In this document: positions 35,776 to 44,957 of the stretch, one piece after another | Position numbering within the stretch: the first letter of the stretch is position 1 | Layout of the letters: every line of letters starts with the position of its first letter | Translations under genes and position numbers: made by a program | Origin: Calothrix sp. NIES-4105 | GTDB lineage: Bacteria; Cyanobacteriota; Cyanobacteriia; Cyanobacteriales; Nostocaceae | Assembly (NCBI RefSeq): GCF_002368415.1 | Contig: NZ_AP018290.1 | Coordinates: forward strand, 8,671,717 to 8,735,716 | Length of the DNA: 64,000 nucleotides | Reading direction: 5' to 3' | The notes under the pieces: generated by a model | Seen by the model: the letters and a program-made list of their open reading frames with translations, nothing else | What the model was told of the DNA's origin: nothing | Databases searched by the model: none

Positions 35776-36120
35776 ATGAAACAAATGTTGCCTGTACCGC
35801 CAGAAGTTGTGCAACAAGTCGCGGAATACTTCAGCCTGCTGAGTGAACCAATGCGGCTGAGGTTGTTGCATCTACTGCGGGATGAAGAAAAATGCGTACA
35901 AGAGTTGGTGGAGGCAACACAGACGTCTCAGGCGAATGTCTCAAAACACCTGAAGGTAATGTGGCAAGCCGGAATTCTTAGCCGTCGTAGTGAAGGCACC
36001 TGTGCCTACTACCGCGTAGAGGATGAAATGATTTTTGAACTTTGCAACCGAGTTTGCGACCGTCTCGCGACCAGACTCGAACAGCAAGCCAAAAACTTTC
36101 GCGTCTTAAATACAAAATAA
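35776..36120 (+). CDS. ArsR-family transcriptional regulator
   Basis: A 114-residue winged-helix regulator from ATG 35776 (MKQMLPVPPEVVQQ); GTG at 35752 would add eight residues. The helix-turn-helix is VQELVEATQTSQANVSKHLKVMWQAG, followed by the wing GTCAYYRVED. Cysteines in EKCVQEL, GTCAYY and ELCNRVCDRL could bind metal or sense thiol redox state, but the standard ELCVC metal site is absent. It sits directly after accB, 42 bases after its stop to the GTG. The target is unknown. Confidence 0.88.
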   Translation: MKQMLPVPPEVVQQVAEYFSLLSEPMRLRLLHLLRDEEKCVQELVEATQTSQANVSKHLKVMWQAGILSRRSEGTCAYYRVEDEMIFELCNRVCDRLATRLEQQAKNFRVLNTK

Positions 36121-36130
36121 AATTATCGGT

Positions 36131-36220
36131 GATGTAGAGACCGTACATGTACGGTCTTGGCTACCATTAAGACGTGTAAACCGGAGGTTTTCCCGAAGGG
36201 ATATATCACGTCTCTACATA
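36131..36220. repeat. Nested palindrome with ATGTAGAGAC ends
   Basis: Outer arms ATGTAGAGAC and GTCTCTACAT flank an inner hairpin GACCGTACATGTACGGTC. It lies between convergent ArsR and GerMN genes. It is related to the perfect GTAGAGACGCGAT palindrome at 45545. Confidence 0.7.
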
Positions 36221-36221
36221 C

Positions 36222-36842
36222 CTAAAGCTGATAATTTTTATTAAAGCTGTCACGGGTTAAGGGTTGGTCTAATTCCAAACCTTCTCCACCTAGAACCTCC
36301 AATGGCTTGCCGTTTACGTCAATGTAAACTTTAGCACTGGGGTTCAAACTTGTGGCAGTATACACAACTTGCCCCACACGTCCTGTCATCGACGCGCTTC
36401 CACCACCACTTGTAAATTCCTCAGATAAATTCACCCGAACAGTGTCGTTCTCTATTTTGACTCCCAATATTTTTGTTCCTGATGGAATTGTGCTGCTAGT
36501 GTCTCCATCATTTTTTGCAGTCAATAAACTATTGAATGCAGCGCCTATAAATTCATTGGGCTTATCTTTTGATGCGGATACTTTCACCGGCAGAGGCACT
36601 AGTTTTAAATTTTTACCAGTATCTCTAAGCAAATATATTTCGGCTGTTTGCTCTGTTGGAACTTGTGGTTTAGTATTATTCTGACTTACTTTCTGTTTTG
36701 GAGTATTGGCTGGTGGAGCATTTGTTGTAGCTTGCCAAGTTATCCAAGCTACACCTCCACTGACAGCTACAACCGCAGCTGAGACTGCTGCAATTACACC
36801 AGAAGAGATACGATTATTTCTTGGCTGTTCTCTCATTTTCAT
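36222..36842 (-). CDS. GerMN-domain envelope protein
   Basis: A 206-residue protein with a short basic N-terminus, one hydrophobic segment (GVIAAVSAAVVAVSGGVAWI, about 15-35) acting as signal anchor, a Pro/Gln-rich linker and a GerMN domain (about 65-195). GerMN features are AFNSLLTAKN, PSGTKILGVKIENDTVRVNL and GRVGQVVYTATSLNPSAKVYI. The domain occurs in spore germination lipoproteins and widely in cyanobacterial envelope proteins; a peptidoglycan role is likely but not shown. It is 57 bases downstream of the DUF2993 gene on the same strand. Confidence 0.87.
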   Translation of the reverse strand: MKMREQPRNNRISSGVIAAVSAAVVAVSGGVAWITWQATTNAPPANTPKQKVSQNNTKPQVPTEQTAEIYLLRDTGKNLKLVPLPVKVSASKDKPNEFIGAAFNSLLTAKNDGDTSSTIPSGTKILGVKIENDTVRVNLSEEFTSGGGSASMTGRVGQVVYTATSLNPSAKVYIDVNGKPLEVLGGEGLELDQPLTRDSFNKNYQL

Positions 36843-36899
36843 TACCTTCCTTGTAGCTAGTAATCATGAATATAATGACGCTTCACGTGCGCGTGGAAC

Positions 36900-37694
36900 T
36901 TATAACCTGACATTCAACAATTTTGAATTTCGTTCAATTCTTACAAAAGCACCTATTTCTAGCTCGCTGTTCTTCATATTAAATTTCAGAATTCGCATTA
37001 TTAAACCGTCAGCTTCCAAGTTACGTAAATTTAAGCGTTGGTTAAGGTTATTTACTATAACATTTAGAAATCGAGCTGGAACCTGTTCTGAGTTTACCTG
37101 AGCAACTGGATTAATTAGCTGGATTCTTCCTGCTACTACATCCATTCCTGTTTCTACTTTTACCAGTAATGGCTGATTATTGCCCTCCTCCAGTATTTCT
37201 ACTTCTAAATTGACACGCTGATTGGCTATAAATTTTACTTTAGGATTTGCAATACGGTATATGGGGTTAGATGCTGTATTGACTGAACCAATAGAAGCTA
37301 TGTTCAGTTTACGAACGCGCGCCTTAAATGCTTCCGACTGTAAAAGTTTATTAACATCAGCTTCGGTAAGAACCACCCGAAAACCAGCTTGTAAAGGTTG
37401 CTTAAGAAAAGGTTTCCCTTTGCTTAGATTAAATTCAATCGCGTCAGTTTCTAACTCCAACGCGGCAATGCGAATACAGTAGCGCCTTAATTGTAGCGAA
37501 CGTCCAGCAATTCTGACTCGATTAACTTTACCTTGTAGCAATTGATGCGTTGGTGCATTATCCACACGCACTAGTAACTGCTCAGAAGAAGTAAACTGCG
37601 AACGAATTGCATTTTCTGCAGTACGGTCAATAACAAGTCCAACAGGAGTAACTAACCCCAATAACCCAGATAGAAGTAAAGTTATCAATTCCAT
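36900..37694 (-). CDS. DUF2993 (LmeA-like) phospholipid-binding protein
   Basis: A 264-residue protein with an N-terminal hydrophobic signal segment (MELITLLLSGLLGLVTPVGL) and a DUF2993 body. The body shows LLQGKVNRVRIAGRSLQLRRY, the strand-rich core, VVLTEADVNKLLQSEAF and the closing IVNNLNQRLNLRNLEADGLI. The family adopts a lipid-binding tubular fold related to LmeA of mycobacteria. It is probably in the periplasm or thylakoid lumen. It reads into the GerMN gene, so the two may form an envelope-related operon. Confidence 0.86.
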   Translation of the reverse strand: MELITLLLSGLLGLVTPVGLVIDRTAENAIRSQFTSSEQLLVRVDNAPTHQLLQGKVNRVRIAGRSLQLRRYCIRIAALELETDAIEFNLSKGKPFLKQPLQAGFRVVLTEADVNKLLQSEAFKARVRKLNIASIGSVNTASNPIYRIANPKVKFIANQRVNLEVEILEEGNNQPLLVKVETGMDVVAGRIQLINPVAQVNSEQVPARFLNVIVNNLNQRLNLRNLEADGLIMRILKFNMKNSELEIGAFVRIERNSKLLNVRL

Positions 37695-38007
37695 GAGTTA
37701 ATACGTGCTTTTTCTTACATATAGCCTCCAGTAGAGTAGCACTAATAATCAAAACATCAAGTTGAGACACGAAGATACATACTACTTCATCACGTTCAAT
37801 CACAATTCCGAACAAAGCAGCTAACAAAAAATTCAATAAACAAAGTTTCTATGTACAAAAAATAAATTACCTATCTTGTGGAGTGGGCATCCTTGCCCGC
37901 CCATTCAAAATCCCTTGCCCATCCAAAAAAATTCCATAAGATTTGTTAGGACGGCCTCGACGCCCATTCCACAAGAAGTTTTTGTATCTGTTTGAAAATT
38001 TCGGCGC
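37695..38007. repeat. Intergenic region with TGTGGAACAGGC-type element (37875-37979)
   Basis: About 310 bases without a convincing gene. The element's ends are CTTGTGGAGTGGGCATCC and CGCCCATTCCACAAGAAG, inverted with respect to each other, with internal GCCCGCCCATTC and GCCCATCC copies. It lies between the DUF2993 and GNAT genes, both on the minus strand. Confidence 0.65.
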
Positions 38008-38547
38008 CTACGACAAACTTTTCAACATCCGCACAACAGGTAGCGCTAACCCCTGAGCCAATTCAATATCATATCGTTCAACAGCAATATAGCCATATGC
38101 AGCATACAAAGGTTCACCCGTCAATGTAGCAACTAACTCCGCGCGTGTATAACCCGAAACAATAATAGCCTCTTCGCAAGCTCTTAAAATAGCAGTACCA
38201 ATACCTTTACGAACATAATTCGGGTCTACGAAAAACGCACGCACGCGCGCTGCATCATATTTAGCGTCAAGCAAACAAGATTCATCGACACTTCGGAGTT
38301 GGTCGCTACCATATAATAACTTACGCTGACTCCAACCACCGCATCCAATGATACTAGTATCTTCAACTACAAAATATGTACCATCTCTGATCAGCTGGCT
38401 GTCAACACCGAAAACAGAACCCAAGGCGCCTTCAATTTGGTCATGAGAATAATGGTCTTTTTGTAGATGGTGAACAGAACGAGGGATAAGTTCATGTAAA
38501 GCAGGAATATCCTTATGCGTAGCTAAACGTAATTTCCACTCCAACAT
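38008..38547 (-). CDS. GNAT family N-acetyltransferase
   Basis: A 179-residue acetyltransferase with a single GNAT domain. The acetyl-CoA binding A motif is VDPNYVRKGIGTAIL (Q/RxxGxG/A type as RKGIGT), followed by CEEAIIVSGYTRAEL and YAAYGYIAVERYDIEL. A GCGGWSQRK strand precedes it. The substrate cannot be inferred. It is transcribed divergently from the ABC transporter gene with only 36 bases between starts, so the two share a promoter region. Confidence 0.88.
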   Translation of the reverse strand: MLEWKLRLATHKDIPALHELIPRSVHHLQKDHYSHDQIEGALGSVFGVDSQLIRDGTYFVVEDTSIIGCGGWSQRKLLYGSDQLRSVDESCLLDAKYDAARVRAFFVDPNYVRKGIGTAILRACEEAIIVSGYTRAELVATLTGEPLYAAYGYIAVERYDIELAQGLALPVVRMLKSLS

Positions 38548-38583
38548 TTAGACCTAATATTTTTAATTAAACAAAATTGTTCT

Positions 38584-40371
38584 ATGATGTTAAACGGCAA
38601 AAATAACCGTAAAATGCTGACGCTAAATTTTTATCGTAGTCAGGCGCCATTCAAAACGCTACTTCTGTTATACCAGCATGATTGGCACAAGCTTTTACTA
38701 TCACTGCTGTTTTATGTAATCAAACACAGTCCAGAATGGATACGTCCTGTAGTTTTTGCCAATATTATTGATATTATCTCTCGACCTCAACAACATCAGT
38801 TAACTCAGCTTTGGCTTAACGGCGCCGTTTTAGCTGTATCTATCATTCAAAATATACCAACCCATTACTGGCATATTATGGCAATGAGCGCAGCAACTCG
38901 CCAAATGGAAGTTAATCTACGGTATAGTTTGACACAACAATTACAGCAACTTAGCATTGGATTTTATAAGCAGCGCAGTACAGGGGTATTGCAATCTAAG
39001 CTTTTGCGAGATGTAGAAGAAATTCAAATACTGACTACGTATATTTTTCAGCTTGTACCTGCTGCGTTATTAACGATTATAGTTTCTGTGGTAGTGACTG
39101 CAATGCGGGCGCCGTGGTTTCTGTTATTTTTTGTAATTACAATTCCAATTGCAGTAGCTTTAGTGGAGATATTAAAGGCGCCGATAACTGAGCGTAACCA
39201 TAATTTTCGGCGAAAAATCGAAGTAATGTCCGCGTATTTGATAGAGATGGTAAAGTTAGTACCCGTGACGCGCGCGCATGGAGTCGAGGCAGCTGAGATG
39301 GAACGTACAAGTTCGCATCTAATCTCAGTCAAAAAAGCTGCAATGCGGTTAGATGGAATTAATGCAATTACGGGGGCATCAAGTTGGGTGATACTGCGGT
39401 TATTTCATGCAGTATGTTTAGTGACTTCAGGTTATTTAGCATATACAGGTTATGGAGGAATTACCGCAGGTGATGTGGTGTTGCTTGCAGGATATTTTGA
39501 TACACTTACTGGCTCTGTAGTGCAAATACTCACAGTACTACCGCAAATGGGTACAGGGTTTGAGTCAATTAGGTCATTAGGTGAAATATTAGAATGTCCA
39601 GATATCGAACTTAATCAAGGTAAGGGCAAGTTATCGCAAGTAAGGGGAGAGTTTTTATTCGATGCAGTTAGCTTTGCTTATCCAAACAGCGACCACAAAG
39701 CAATTGATAATCTTACACTTCAGGTAAATACTAACGAGACAATTGCTATTATCGGTTCGAGCGGCGCCGGAAAATCTACTTTACTAAATCTAATAATTGG
39801 TTTTGTACGACCATCTGCAGGAAAAATTTATTTAGATGGTCAGGATATGAGCGACTTAGACTTAAGAACTTATCGTCAGTTTATCTCGATAGTCCCCCAG
39901 GAAACGATACTATTTGAAGGCACTGTGCGCGAAAATATCCTTTATGGGTTACAAGGAGTTAGCAACCAGCAATTAGAACAAACCCTTATTGATGCCAACG
40001 CAAGAGAATTTATTGCTAACTTACCCCTACAATTGGATACCCCTATAGGAGAAAATGGCGTTAAACTTTCAGGTGGTCAACGTCAAAGACTTGCTATAGC
40101 GCGCGCGTTAATTCGCAACCCTAAAGTATTAATATTAGACGAAGCAACGGCATCAGTAGACACCGCAACCGAAGCATTAATTCAAGAAGCACTCCAAAGG
40201 TTAATGAAAAACCGCACAACCTTTGTAGTAGCTCACCGACTTTCGACTATTCGTAAAGCAGACCGAATAGTAGTATTAGAGAAAGGACGAATTGTTGAAA
40301 TTGGTAATCACCATGAACTTATGCAAGACTCTAATAGCATGTACGCGCGGTTTAGAGCATTACAAGCATAA
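38584..40371 (+). CDS. ABC-type multidrug/lipid exporter half-transporter
   Basis: A 595-residue fused permease-ATPase. Six transmembrane helices (about 25-330) precede the nucleotide-binding domain: Walker A GSSGAGKST, Q-loop IVPQETILFEGTVREN, signature LSGGQRQRLAIARAL, Walker B VLILDEATASVD and H-loop AHRLST. The permease segment EMVKLVPVTRAHGVE is the coupling helix type seen in MsbA/LmrA exporters. It would act as a homodimer to export lipids, peptides or drugs. No substrate-specific gene is adjacent. Confidence 0.92.
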   Translation: MMLNGKNNRKMLTLNFYRSQAPFKTLLLLYQHDWHKLLLSLLFYVIKHSPEWIRPVVFANIIDIISRPQQHQLTQLWLNGAVLAVSIIQNIPTHYWHIMAMSAATRQMEVNLRYSLTQQLQQLSIGFYKQRSTGVLQSKLLRDVEEIQILTTYIFQLVPAALLTIIVSVVVTAMRAPWFLLFFVITIPIAVALVEILKAPITERNHNFRRKIEVMSAYLIEMVKLVPVTRAHGVEAAEMERTSSHLISVKKAAMRLDGINAITGASSWVILRLFHAVCLVTSGYLAYTGYGGITAGDVVLLAGYFDTLTGSVVQILTVLPQMGTGFESIRSLGEILECPDIELNQGKGKLSQVRGEFLFDAVSFAYPNSDHKAIDNLTLQVNTNETIAIIGSSGAGKSTLLNLIIGFVRPSAGKIYLDGQDMSDLDLRTYRQFISIVPQETILFEGTVRENILYGLQGVSNQQLEQTLIDANAREFIANLPLQLDTPIGENGVKLSGGQRQRLAIARALIRNPKVLILDEATASVDTATEALIQEALQRLMKNRTTFVVAHRLSTIRKADRIVVLEKGRIVEIGNHHELMQDSNSMYARFRALQA

Positions 40372-40488
40372 AATCATCGTAGGATATCTGTCTGGTGATG
40401 TCCTTCATCCCGATTGAGTTGCGTTATGGTACTGACACGAATTATCATGTGAAAGTAAAAATAAATCCTGAATAAGGAAAAATACAAA

Positions 40489-40977
40489 TTGTTTGAGGTT
40501 ATACAATTTCAAGTAAAAACAGGGCAGAGTGTTGCCTGTGCTAAAAAAGGTAAGGTATTGGTTGCTTTAGCCAAGGTGGAAATTTACGCTATGGGTAAGG
40601 TTGCCATGTATCCTTATGAGGAACTGAGAGAACTTCAACAAATGAAACAAACAGCCCGTAAACAATTTGACAATAACCCAGAGAATGAAAAAAGGTTAAA
40701 AAAAATAAAAGATTTGAAGCATAATTATGAACGCTCTCAAGCTATGCTGAAAGCAATTAAAAGTGTAGGGCTGACAGATACTGTTGATGATATTAATATG
40801 ATTACTTTACACTTGCTATCTGTTGGTGAGCGAGTAACCGTTGAAACACGTATTGATTATCTTAGTATAATAGAAGGTAGAAATAATCAACTTAAGCTTT
40901 TTAGTACATGGATAGTACTAGAGGGTGATATAAAATATTTATCAACTATTAGGTTCACTCCCGAGTTAGGAGAATAA
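40489..40977 (+). CDS. Uncharacterised protein, first of a three-gene set
   Basis: A 162-residue protein with a TTG start (LFEVIQFQVKTGQ) behind AAGGAA. The middle is a long charged helix (EELRELQQMKQTARKQF ... ERLKKIKDLKHNYERS), and the end is strand-rich (RVTVETRIDYLSIIE, STWIVLEGDIKYLSTIRF). I do not recognise the family. The ending loosely recalls the C-terminal domains of polymorphic toxins, but no secretion domain is present. Its stop codon is six bases before the next gene, so the set is co-transcribed. Confidence 0.55.
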   Translation: MFEVIQFQVKTGQSVACAKKGKVLVALAKVEIYAMGKVAMYPYEELRELQQMKQTARKQFDNNPENEKRLKKIKDLKHNYERSQAMLKAIKSVGLTDTVDDINMITLHLLSVGERVTVETRIDYLSIIEGRNNQLKLFSTWIVLEGDIKYLSTIRFTPELGE

Positions 40978-40980
40978 ATC

Positions 40981-41478
40981 ATGGAAATTAATGAATTAAT
41001 GATGTTGGCAGATGAAGATATAGACTATGGTAGTTTATCAGTAGATACACTCAAAGAACTGGCTTTAGGTGACGAGTTATTTATTGCTACTTCTGCGTTA
41101 GGGGAATTGTCACAAAGAAACGGTAGTGTAGCAGCTTCAACCGCTTGGGAAATTTTATTGAAATTACGTGGTGATTGCTATCTACAAGCTGCTGCATTGG
41201 AAACTATTTTTGAACTTGATCAAGAGAAAGCATTGGATTATATCAGGGAACAAGCTCCTAAATGTAACACTTATATTTTGAATTCTGTTTTGGAAATTAT
41301 GATAGAAAACGAGTCGGTATTTAGGTCTAAAAATGTTTTACCTGTAGTTAGCATTGTTATACAGCGATTAAAGGAACTGGACTCTACAACACAATATCCT
41401 GAGCCAGAAGTTAGAGATAATTTTTTGAATATGTATAATGATATCACGAATCTTCAAGTTGCAGATGCTTTAACATAA
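40981..41478 (+). CDS. Uncharacterised all-helical protein (HEAT-like), second of a three-gene set
   Basis: A 165-residue acidic protein made of helices in repeat-like order: LSVDTLKELALGDELFIATSALGELSQ, STAWEILLKLRGDCYLQAAALETIF, and EKALDYIREQAPKCNTYILNSVLEIM. This resembles a short HEAT/ARM solenoid of the kind found in some immunity proteins. No known family is assigned. It is tightly linked to the genes on both sides (6 and 9 bases). Confidence 0.6.
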   Translation: MEINELMMLADEDIDYGSLSVDTLKELALGDELFIATSALGELSQRNGSVAASTAWEILLKLRGDCYLQAAALETIFELDQEKALDYIREQAPKCNTYILNSVLEIMIENESVFRSKNVLPVVSIVIQRLKELDSTTQYPEPEVRDNFLNMYNDITNLQVADALT

Positions 41479-41487
41479 TGATAGAAG

Positions 41488-42030
41488 ATGAGCCAAACTT
41501 TCAACATATCTTACTGGTGGGAAAAGTTAAGCGAACCTGATTATTTTTTGGAGATAGTAGATGCCACTAAAATCTTTGCCTCCTTAAACTATTTCATGAA
41601 GCGTTATAAAGGACAATTTATTATCAGTGTTCAAGAGCATGACGCTTGCTTTGATCTGCGTCCTGACCTATCTACTATATTTGAAGATATTCCTCTTGTA
41701 TTGGAAAAACTGACAAAGGACACACACTCACCAGTCGAGTTTGATTTTTTTGAACAGGGTACAGATGTGGGAATGTTAATGGAGCGTCAAGGTGATCTCG
41801 TCAAGGTTCGTTTTGAGATAACCGAAGCTTCTGCTATGAAGTTTCAATTTTTGCCAAATACCAATATTTTAGTTTCAGTATGGGAATTTTTAGGGCAATG
41901 GCTCCAATTTATTAAGGCAATACTAGATGCGATGGTGGAACTACAACCAGAGCTTATGAAGGACGAGAGTTATAAAGAGTATATAACTCATCTTAGGGCT
42001 GTGGAAGAACATATTGCAATACGAATTTAG
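41488..42030 (+). CDS. Uncharacterised protein, third of a three-gene set
   Basis: A 180-residue soluble acidic protein. The pattern ISYWWEKLSEPDYFLEIVDATKIFASLNYF at the start, FDLRPDLSTIFEDIPLVLEKL in the middle and VWEFLGQWLQFIKAILDAMVEL at the end is regular alpha/beta; it looks like a cytosolic immunity-type or small regulatory protein. I do not recognise it. It ends the co-directional set that starts at 40489. Confidence 0.55.
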   Translation: MSQTFNISYWWEKLSEPDYFLEIVDATKIFASLNYFMKRYKGQFIISVQEHDACFDLRPDLSTIFEDIPLVLEKLTKDTHSPVEFDFFEQGTDVGMLMERQGDLVKVRFEITEASAMKFQFLPNTNILVSVWEFLGQWLQFIKAILDAMVELQPELMKDESYKEYITHLRAVEEHIAIRI

Positions 42031-42095
42031 TCAGAAATATATAAAAATGCAAAATTCAAAATGTAAAATGCGAAATAAAAAAATCTTTTTAATTT

Positions 42096-42335
42096 TTACT
42101 TTTTAATTTTTAATTTCGCGCGACTGATGTATTGCCCGTGAACATTGACCAGATAAGGGACAATATAAGTCAGACCCGCAGAAATCCAACGTCCTCTGTT
42201 CATTTCACCGTTTAGCAATGCCCAACCGTGATTAATCACAAACAAAATCGTACCAACAATTACAGCTACTTTCAATGCTGTTGGCGCCAATTCACGGTCA
42301 AATAAACTATAAAAGTATTGAATTACAGCTTTCAT
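42096..42335 (-). CDS. nrtS: NrtS-like nitrate/nitrite transporter subunit
   Basis: A 79-residue protein with two hydrophobic segments: LKVAVIVGTILFVINHGWALL and WISAGLTYIVPYLVNVHG. The motif INHGWALLNGEMNRGRW and the second segment match the NrtS family, a small nitrate transporter first studied in cyanobacteria. It should assemble as an oligomer in the plasma membrane. It stands alone, with no nir/nar genes in the window, so its use in nitrogen uptake here is inferred from the family. Confidence 0.85.
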   Translation of the reverse strand: MKAVIQYFYSLFDRELAPTALKVAVIVGTILFVINHGWALLNGEMNRGRWISAGLTYIVPYLVNVHGQYISRAKLKIKK

Positions 42336-42366
42336 TTCATGTTCTACTTTTGTAGGTAGTTACAAA

Positions 42367-42663
42367 CTATTCCAAATTTACCAACAAATCTGAAATATCC
42401 TCATAATCATAAGGAGGACGCTTCCTAATGGCTAAAACAGCCACTTGCTGAAACTCTTCGTCAATAGCATAAACTACTCGCCACATACTAAGACGAATCC
42501 GCCTAATTTCCTAATCAGTATCGACTTCTAAGTCCAATTCAACGCTATTGTGGGGACGTGGTTCTTCTGCCAACGACGATGGGCAAATTCTTCATTCGTT
42601 GCCGAACATTCCCTGGTAAAGCTTTTCGCTCATCGTAAACGACTGCTAGTAATCTAACATTGT
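42367..42663 (-). pseudogene. Decayed RelE/ParE-type toxin gene
   Basis: Read on the minus strand, the end gives EIRRIRLSMWRVVYAIDEEF, then QQVAVLAIRKRPPYDYEDIS and DLLVNLE, a typical RelE/ParE C-terminus. In the same frame EEPRPHNSVELDLEVDTD is followed by TAG where a tryptophan codon (TGG) is expected. Upstream, VVYDERKALPGNVRQRM lies in a different frame. So there is at least one nonsense mutation and one frameshift. No antitoxin gene is found next to it. Confidence 0.75.
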
Positions 42664-42933
42664 ACAGCAGCCTACTTTAATCTTTATCCCATTGTATTTA
42701 GATTTGAAACAATCGTTTTCGATGAAGATGATGTAGAAGTTGAGAGCATACTACTTCCACTATCTATGTTTGAGGACTTGCTGAAAAACGATATTAAGCC
42801 ATCTGGCAAGCTTTTGGAAGAAATCCAAAATGGCGAATACAAGTCAAAACCTGATGACGAGCGGAATATTAAAATTTATGCGTGGCTACAAAAAAATTCA
42901 TTAATTTCATTACTACAAACAACAAGCGGCTAA
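42664..42933 (+). pseudogene. Open fragment without a start codon
   Basis: An open frame on the plus strand reads NLYPIVFRFETIVFDEDDVE, then ILLPLSMFEDLLKNDI, and continues to NSLISLLQTTSG with a stop at about 42931-42933. The only ATG is far inside, so the 5' part is missing. Its upstream border coincides with the border of the toxin pseudogene at about 42663, suggesting a rearrangement joint. The family is unknown. Confidence 0.4.
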
Positions 42934-43151
42934 AAGGCAGTGTTGAGGCGCCAATGTCGCTTATTGTTTGTAAACTCATAATTGAGATTCCCTATAACGT
43001 TCTTGAATTAGTTCCTCAGCAAGTGGTGAAGTATTTGTAAACGACCCAACTAATTTCGGTTTACGTAGACAAGGACCGCAAGGAGATATCCAAAATATTA
43101 TTGAGCGATTTAAAAAAATATTAAAAGATAAGAACAAAGGAGCAGAATAAG

Positions 43152-43501
43152 ATGTTGACAGATACTGAGTTATTAGCTTTACTGCCATCAAAACAAAAAG
43201 ATTTTCTTGCTTTATGTATTTGCTTCTTAAAGCCTATGATTTTGATATTATTTCTCTCGACTACAATTTGCGTGGGGAATTAACTGGCGCCAACGTTGCA
43301 AAAGAAATAAAGTTATCTCGAAACATAAACACTAAAATTATTGTACATTCACTTAATCCTAAAGGGGTAAAGCAAATATTGAAAATTCTCCCTGATGCGA
43401 TAAGCTACCCAGTGTCAAAAATGATTCGCTCAAATAAGCATTTTAAGCAGATAAGAGTTAAAATTGAAGAATTTGGTGCTGACTACGATTGGTCAAAATG
43501 A
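43152..43501 (+). pseudogene. Broken receiver-like gene (cyclic-phosphate-processing receiver type)
   Basis: A start with a good ribosome binding site (AAAGGAG, ATG 43152) encodes MLTDTELLALLPSKQKDFL and then leaves frame. From ATG 43214 a 95-residue frame reads FDIISLDYNLRGELTGANVA, then IIVHSLNPKGVKQILKIL. The SLDYNL aspartate and the HSLNPKG loop match the receiver-like domain associated with cyclic-phosphate RNA repair as I recall it. The N-terminal acidic pair of the receiver is missing. Most likely a degraded gene. Confidence 0.5.
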
Positions 43502-43560
43502 TAATATCCTTAACTACCCGTTAATTAGGAAACAAATCTTTACATTATTTATATCCAGCT

Positions 43561-44922
43561 ATGGTTACTCTTGCAAAGCCAAAAACACAGCTTAACCTCC
43601 CACCTGGCCCAAAAGGACATCCGATATTTGGTGTTTTGCCAAATTATAGAGACGGCGCCTTAGAATTTTCAACCCGATGTGCCAAAGAATACGGTGATAT
43701 TGTGCTGTGGCAGGGGCCGTTATTCCGCGCGTTTCAACTCAACCACCCTGATTATATCGAGTCCGTACTAGTAAGTAGCAGTAACTTATTTGGCAAACAT
43801 GTAAGTTTAAACATATTCAAAAGACTTCTTGGAAATGGGTTAGTTAGTAGCGATGGAGAATTTTGGCAACGTCAACGCAGAATGATACAACCCGCATTTC
43901 ACCAAGAACGGATTGTTGGTTACGGTAAGGTCATGGTTGACTATGCTCTTGCCATGCTTAATAGTTGGGTTCCGGGGCAAGAGCGCGATATTCATACTGA
44001 TATGATGGGGTTAACGCTGGAAATTGTTGCCAAAACATTATTTGAAGCTGACGTTAAGCAGCAAGTCGAAATTGTAGGCAAAGCATTGGAAACCAGCATT
44101 GAATATTATGAAGTACGCAATACAAATTTATTAGTGTATTTACTTCCTGATTGGTTTCCGACTCGCAGAAACTTAGCATATGTACGCGCGATGCAGCAGA
44201 TGGATGAAATGCTTTACACCATCATCAATCAACGTCGCGTTAGTAACGAAGATAAAGGTGATTTGCTATCAATGTTACTGCATATTCAAGATGAAGACGG
44301 CGCCCGGATGACAGACAAACAATTACGCGACGAAGTGATGACGCTAATGTTTGCAGGACATGAAACCACTGCTTTAACTTTATCATGGGCATTATATCTA
44401 TTATCGCAACATCCCGAAGTTGAGGCAAAGTTACTTGAAGAAATTAATGCAGTATTGGGAGAAAAGGCGCCTACTGTTACTGACTTACCTACTTTACGTT
44501 ACACCGAACAAGTCATAATGGAAGTAATGCGGTTATATCCTGCTGCATGGGCAATAGGTCGTCAAGCATTACAAGACTGTGAAATAGGTGGATACAATTT
44601 GCGCGCGGGAGATGCAGTTATTGTAAGTCAATGGGTAATGCAACGCGACGCGCGTTACTTCCAAGACCCCGAAGCATTCAAACCTGAACGCTGGGAAGGT
44701 GACTTCGCAAAAAAACTACCAAAATTTGCATATTTTCCCTTTGGTGGAGGTTCAAGAGTTTGTATCGGTAAATCTTTTGCAATGATGGAAGCTGTATTAC
44801 TGTTAGCCACCATTATCCAAAAGTATCACCTGTCCCTTGTGCCAGGACAAGAAATTACACCTTGGCCTGCTTTTACACTCCGTCCTAAACACGGAATCAA
44901 AATGAGACTTAGTAAAAGGTAA
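43561..44922 (+). CDS. Cytochrome P450
   Basis: A 453-residue soluble P450 monooxygenase. It has the proline-rich start (LNLPPGPKGHPIFG), helix I oxygen-activation motif AGHETTA, helix K EVMR (ExxR), the PERF-like PERWEG, and the haem-binding loop FGGGSRVCIG with the thiolate cysteine. It needs separate ferredoxin/reductase partners, which are not nearby. No terpene cyclase or other biosynthetic gene is adjacent, so the substrate (fatty acid, terpene or xenobiotic) is open. Confidence 0.93.
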   Translation: MVTLAKPKTQLNLPPGPKGHPIFGVLPNYRDGALEFSTRCAKEYGDIVLWQGPLFRAFQLNHPDYIESVLVSSSNLFGKHVSLNIFKRLLGNGLVSSDGEFWQRQRRMIQPAFHQERIVGYGKVMVDYALAMLNSWVPGQERDIHTDMMGLTLEIVAKTLFEADVKQQVEIVGKALETSIEYYEVRNTNLLVYLLPDWFPTRRNLAYVRAMQQMDEMLYTIINQRRVSNEDKGDLLSMLLHIQDEDGARMTDKQLRDEVMTLMFAGHETTALTLSWALYLLSQHPEVEAKLLEEINAVLGEKAPTVTDLPTLRYTEQVIMEVMRLYPAAWAIGRQALQDCEIGGYNLRAGDAVIVSQWVMQRDARYFQDPEAFKPERWEGDFAKKLPKFAYFPFGGGSRVCIGKSFAMMEAVLLLATIIQKYHLSLVPGQEITPWPAFTLRPKHGIKMRLSKR

Positions 44923-44957
44923 GTTTTACTTCATAGTACACAAAGAGAAGAATGTCT

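Noticed and set aside
42976-43191. A 71-residue minus-strand frame
   Set aside because: The second half looks moderately protein-like, but it is antisense to the frame that ends in front of ATG 43152 and has no start or family support.
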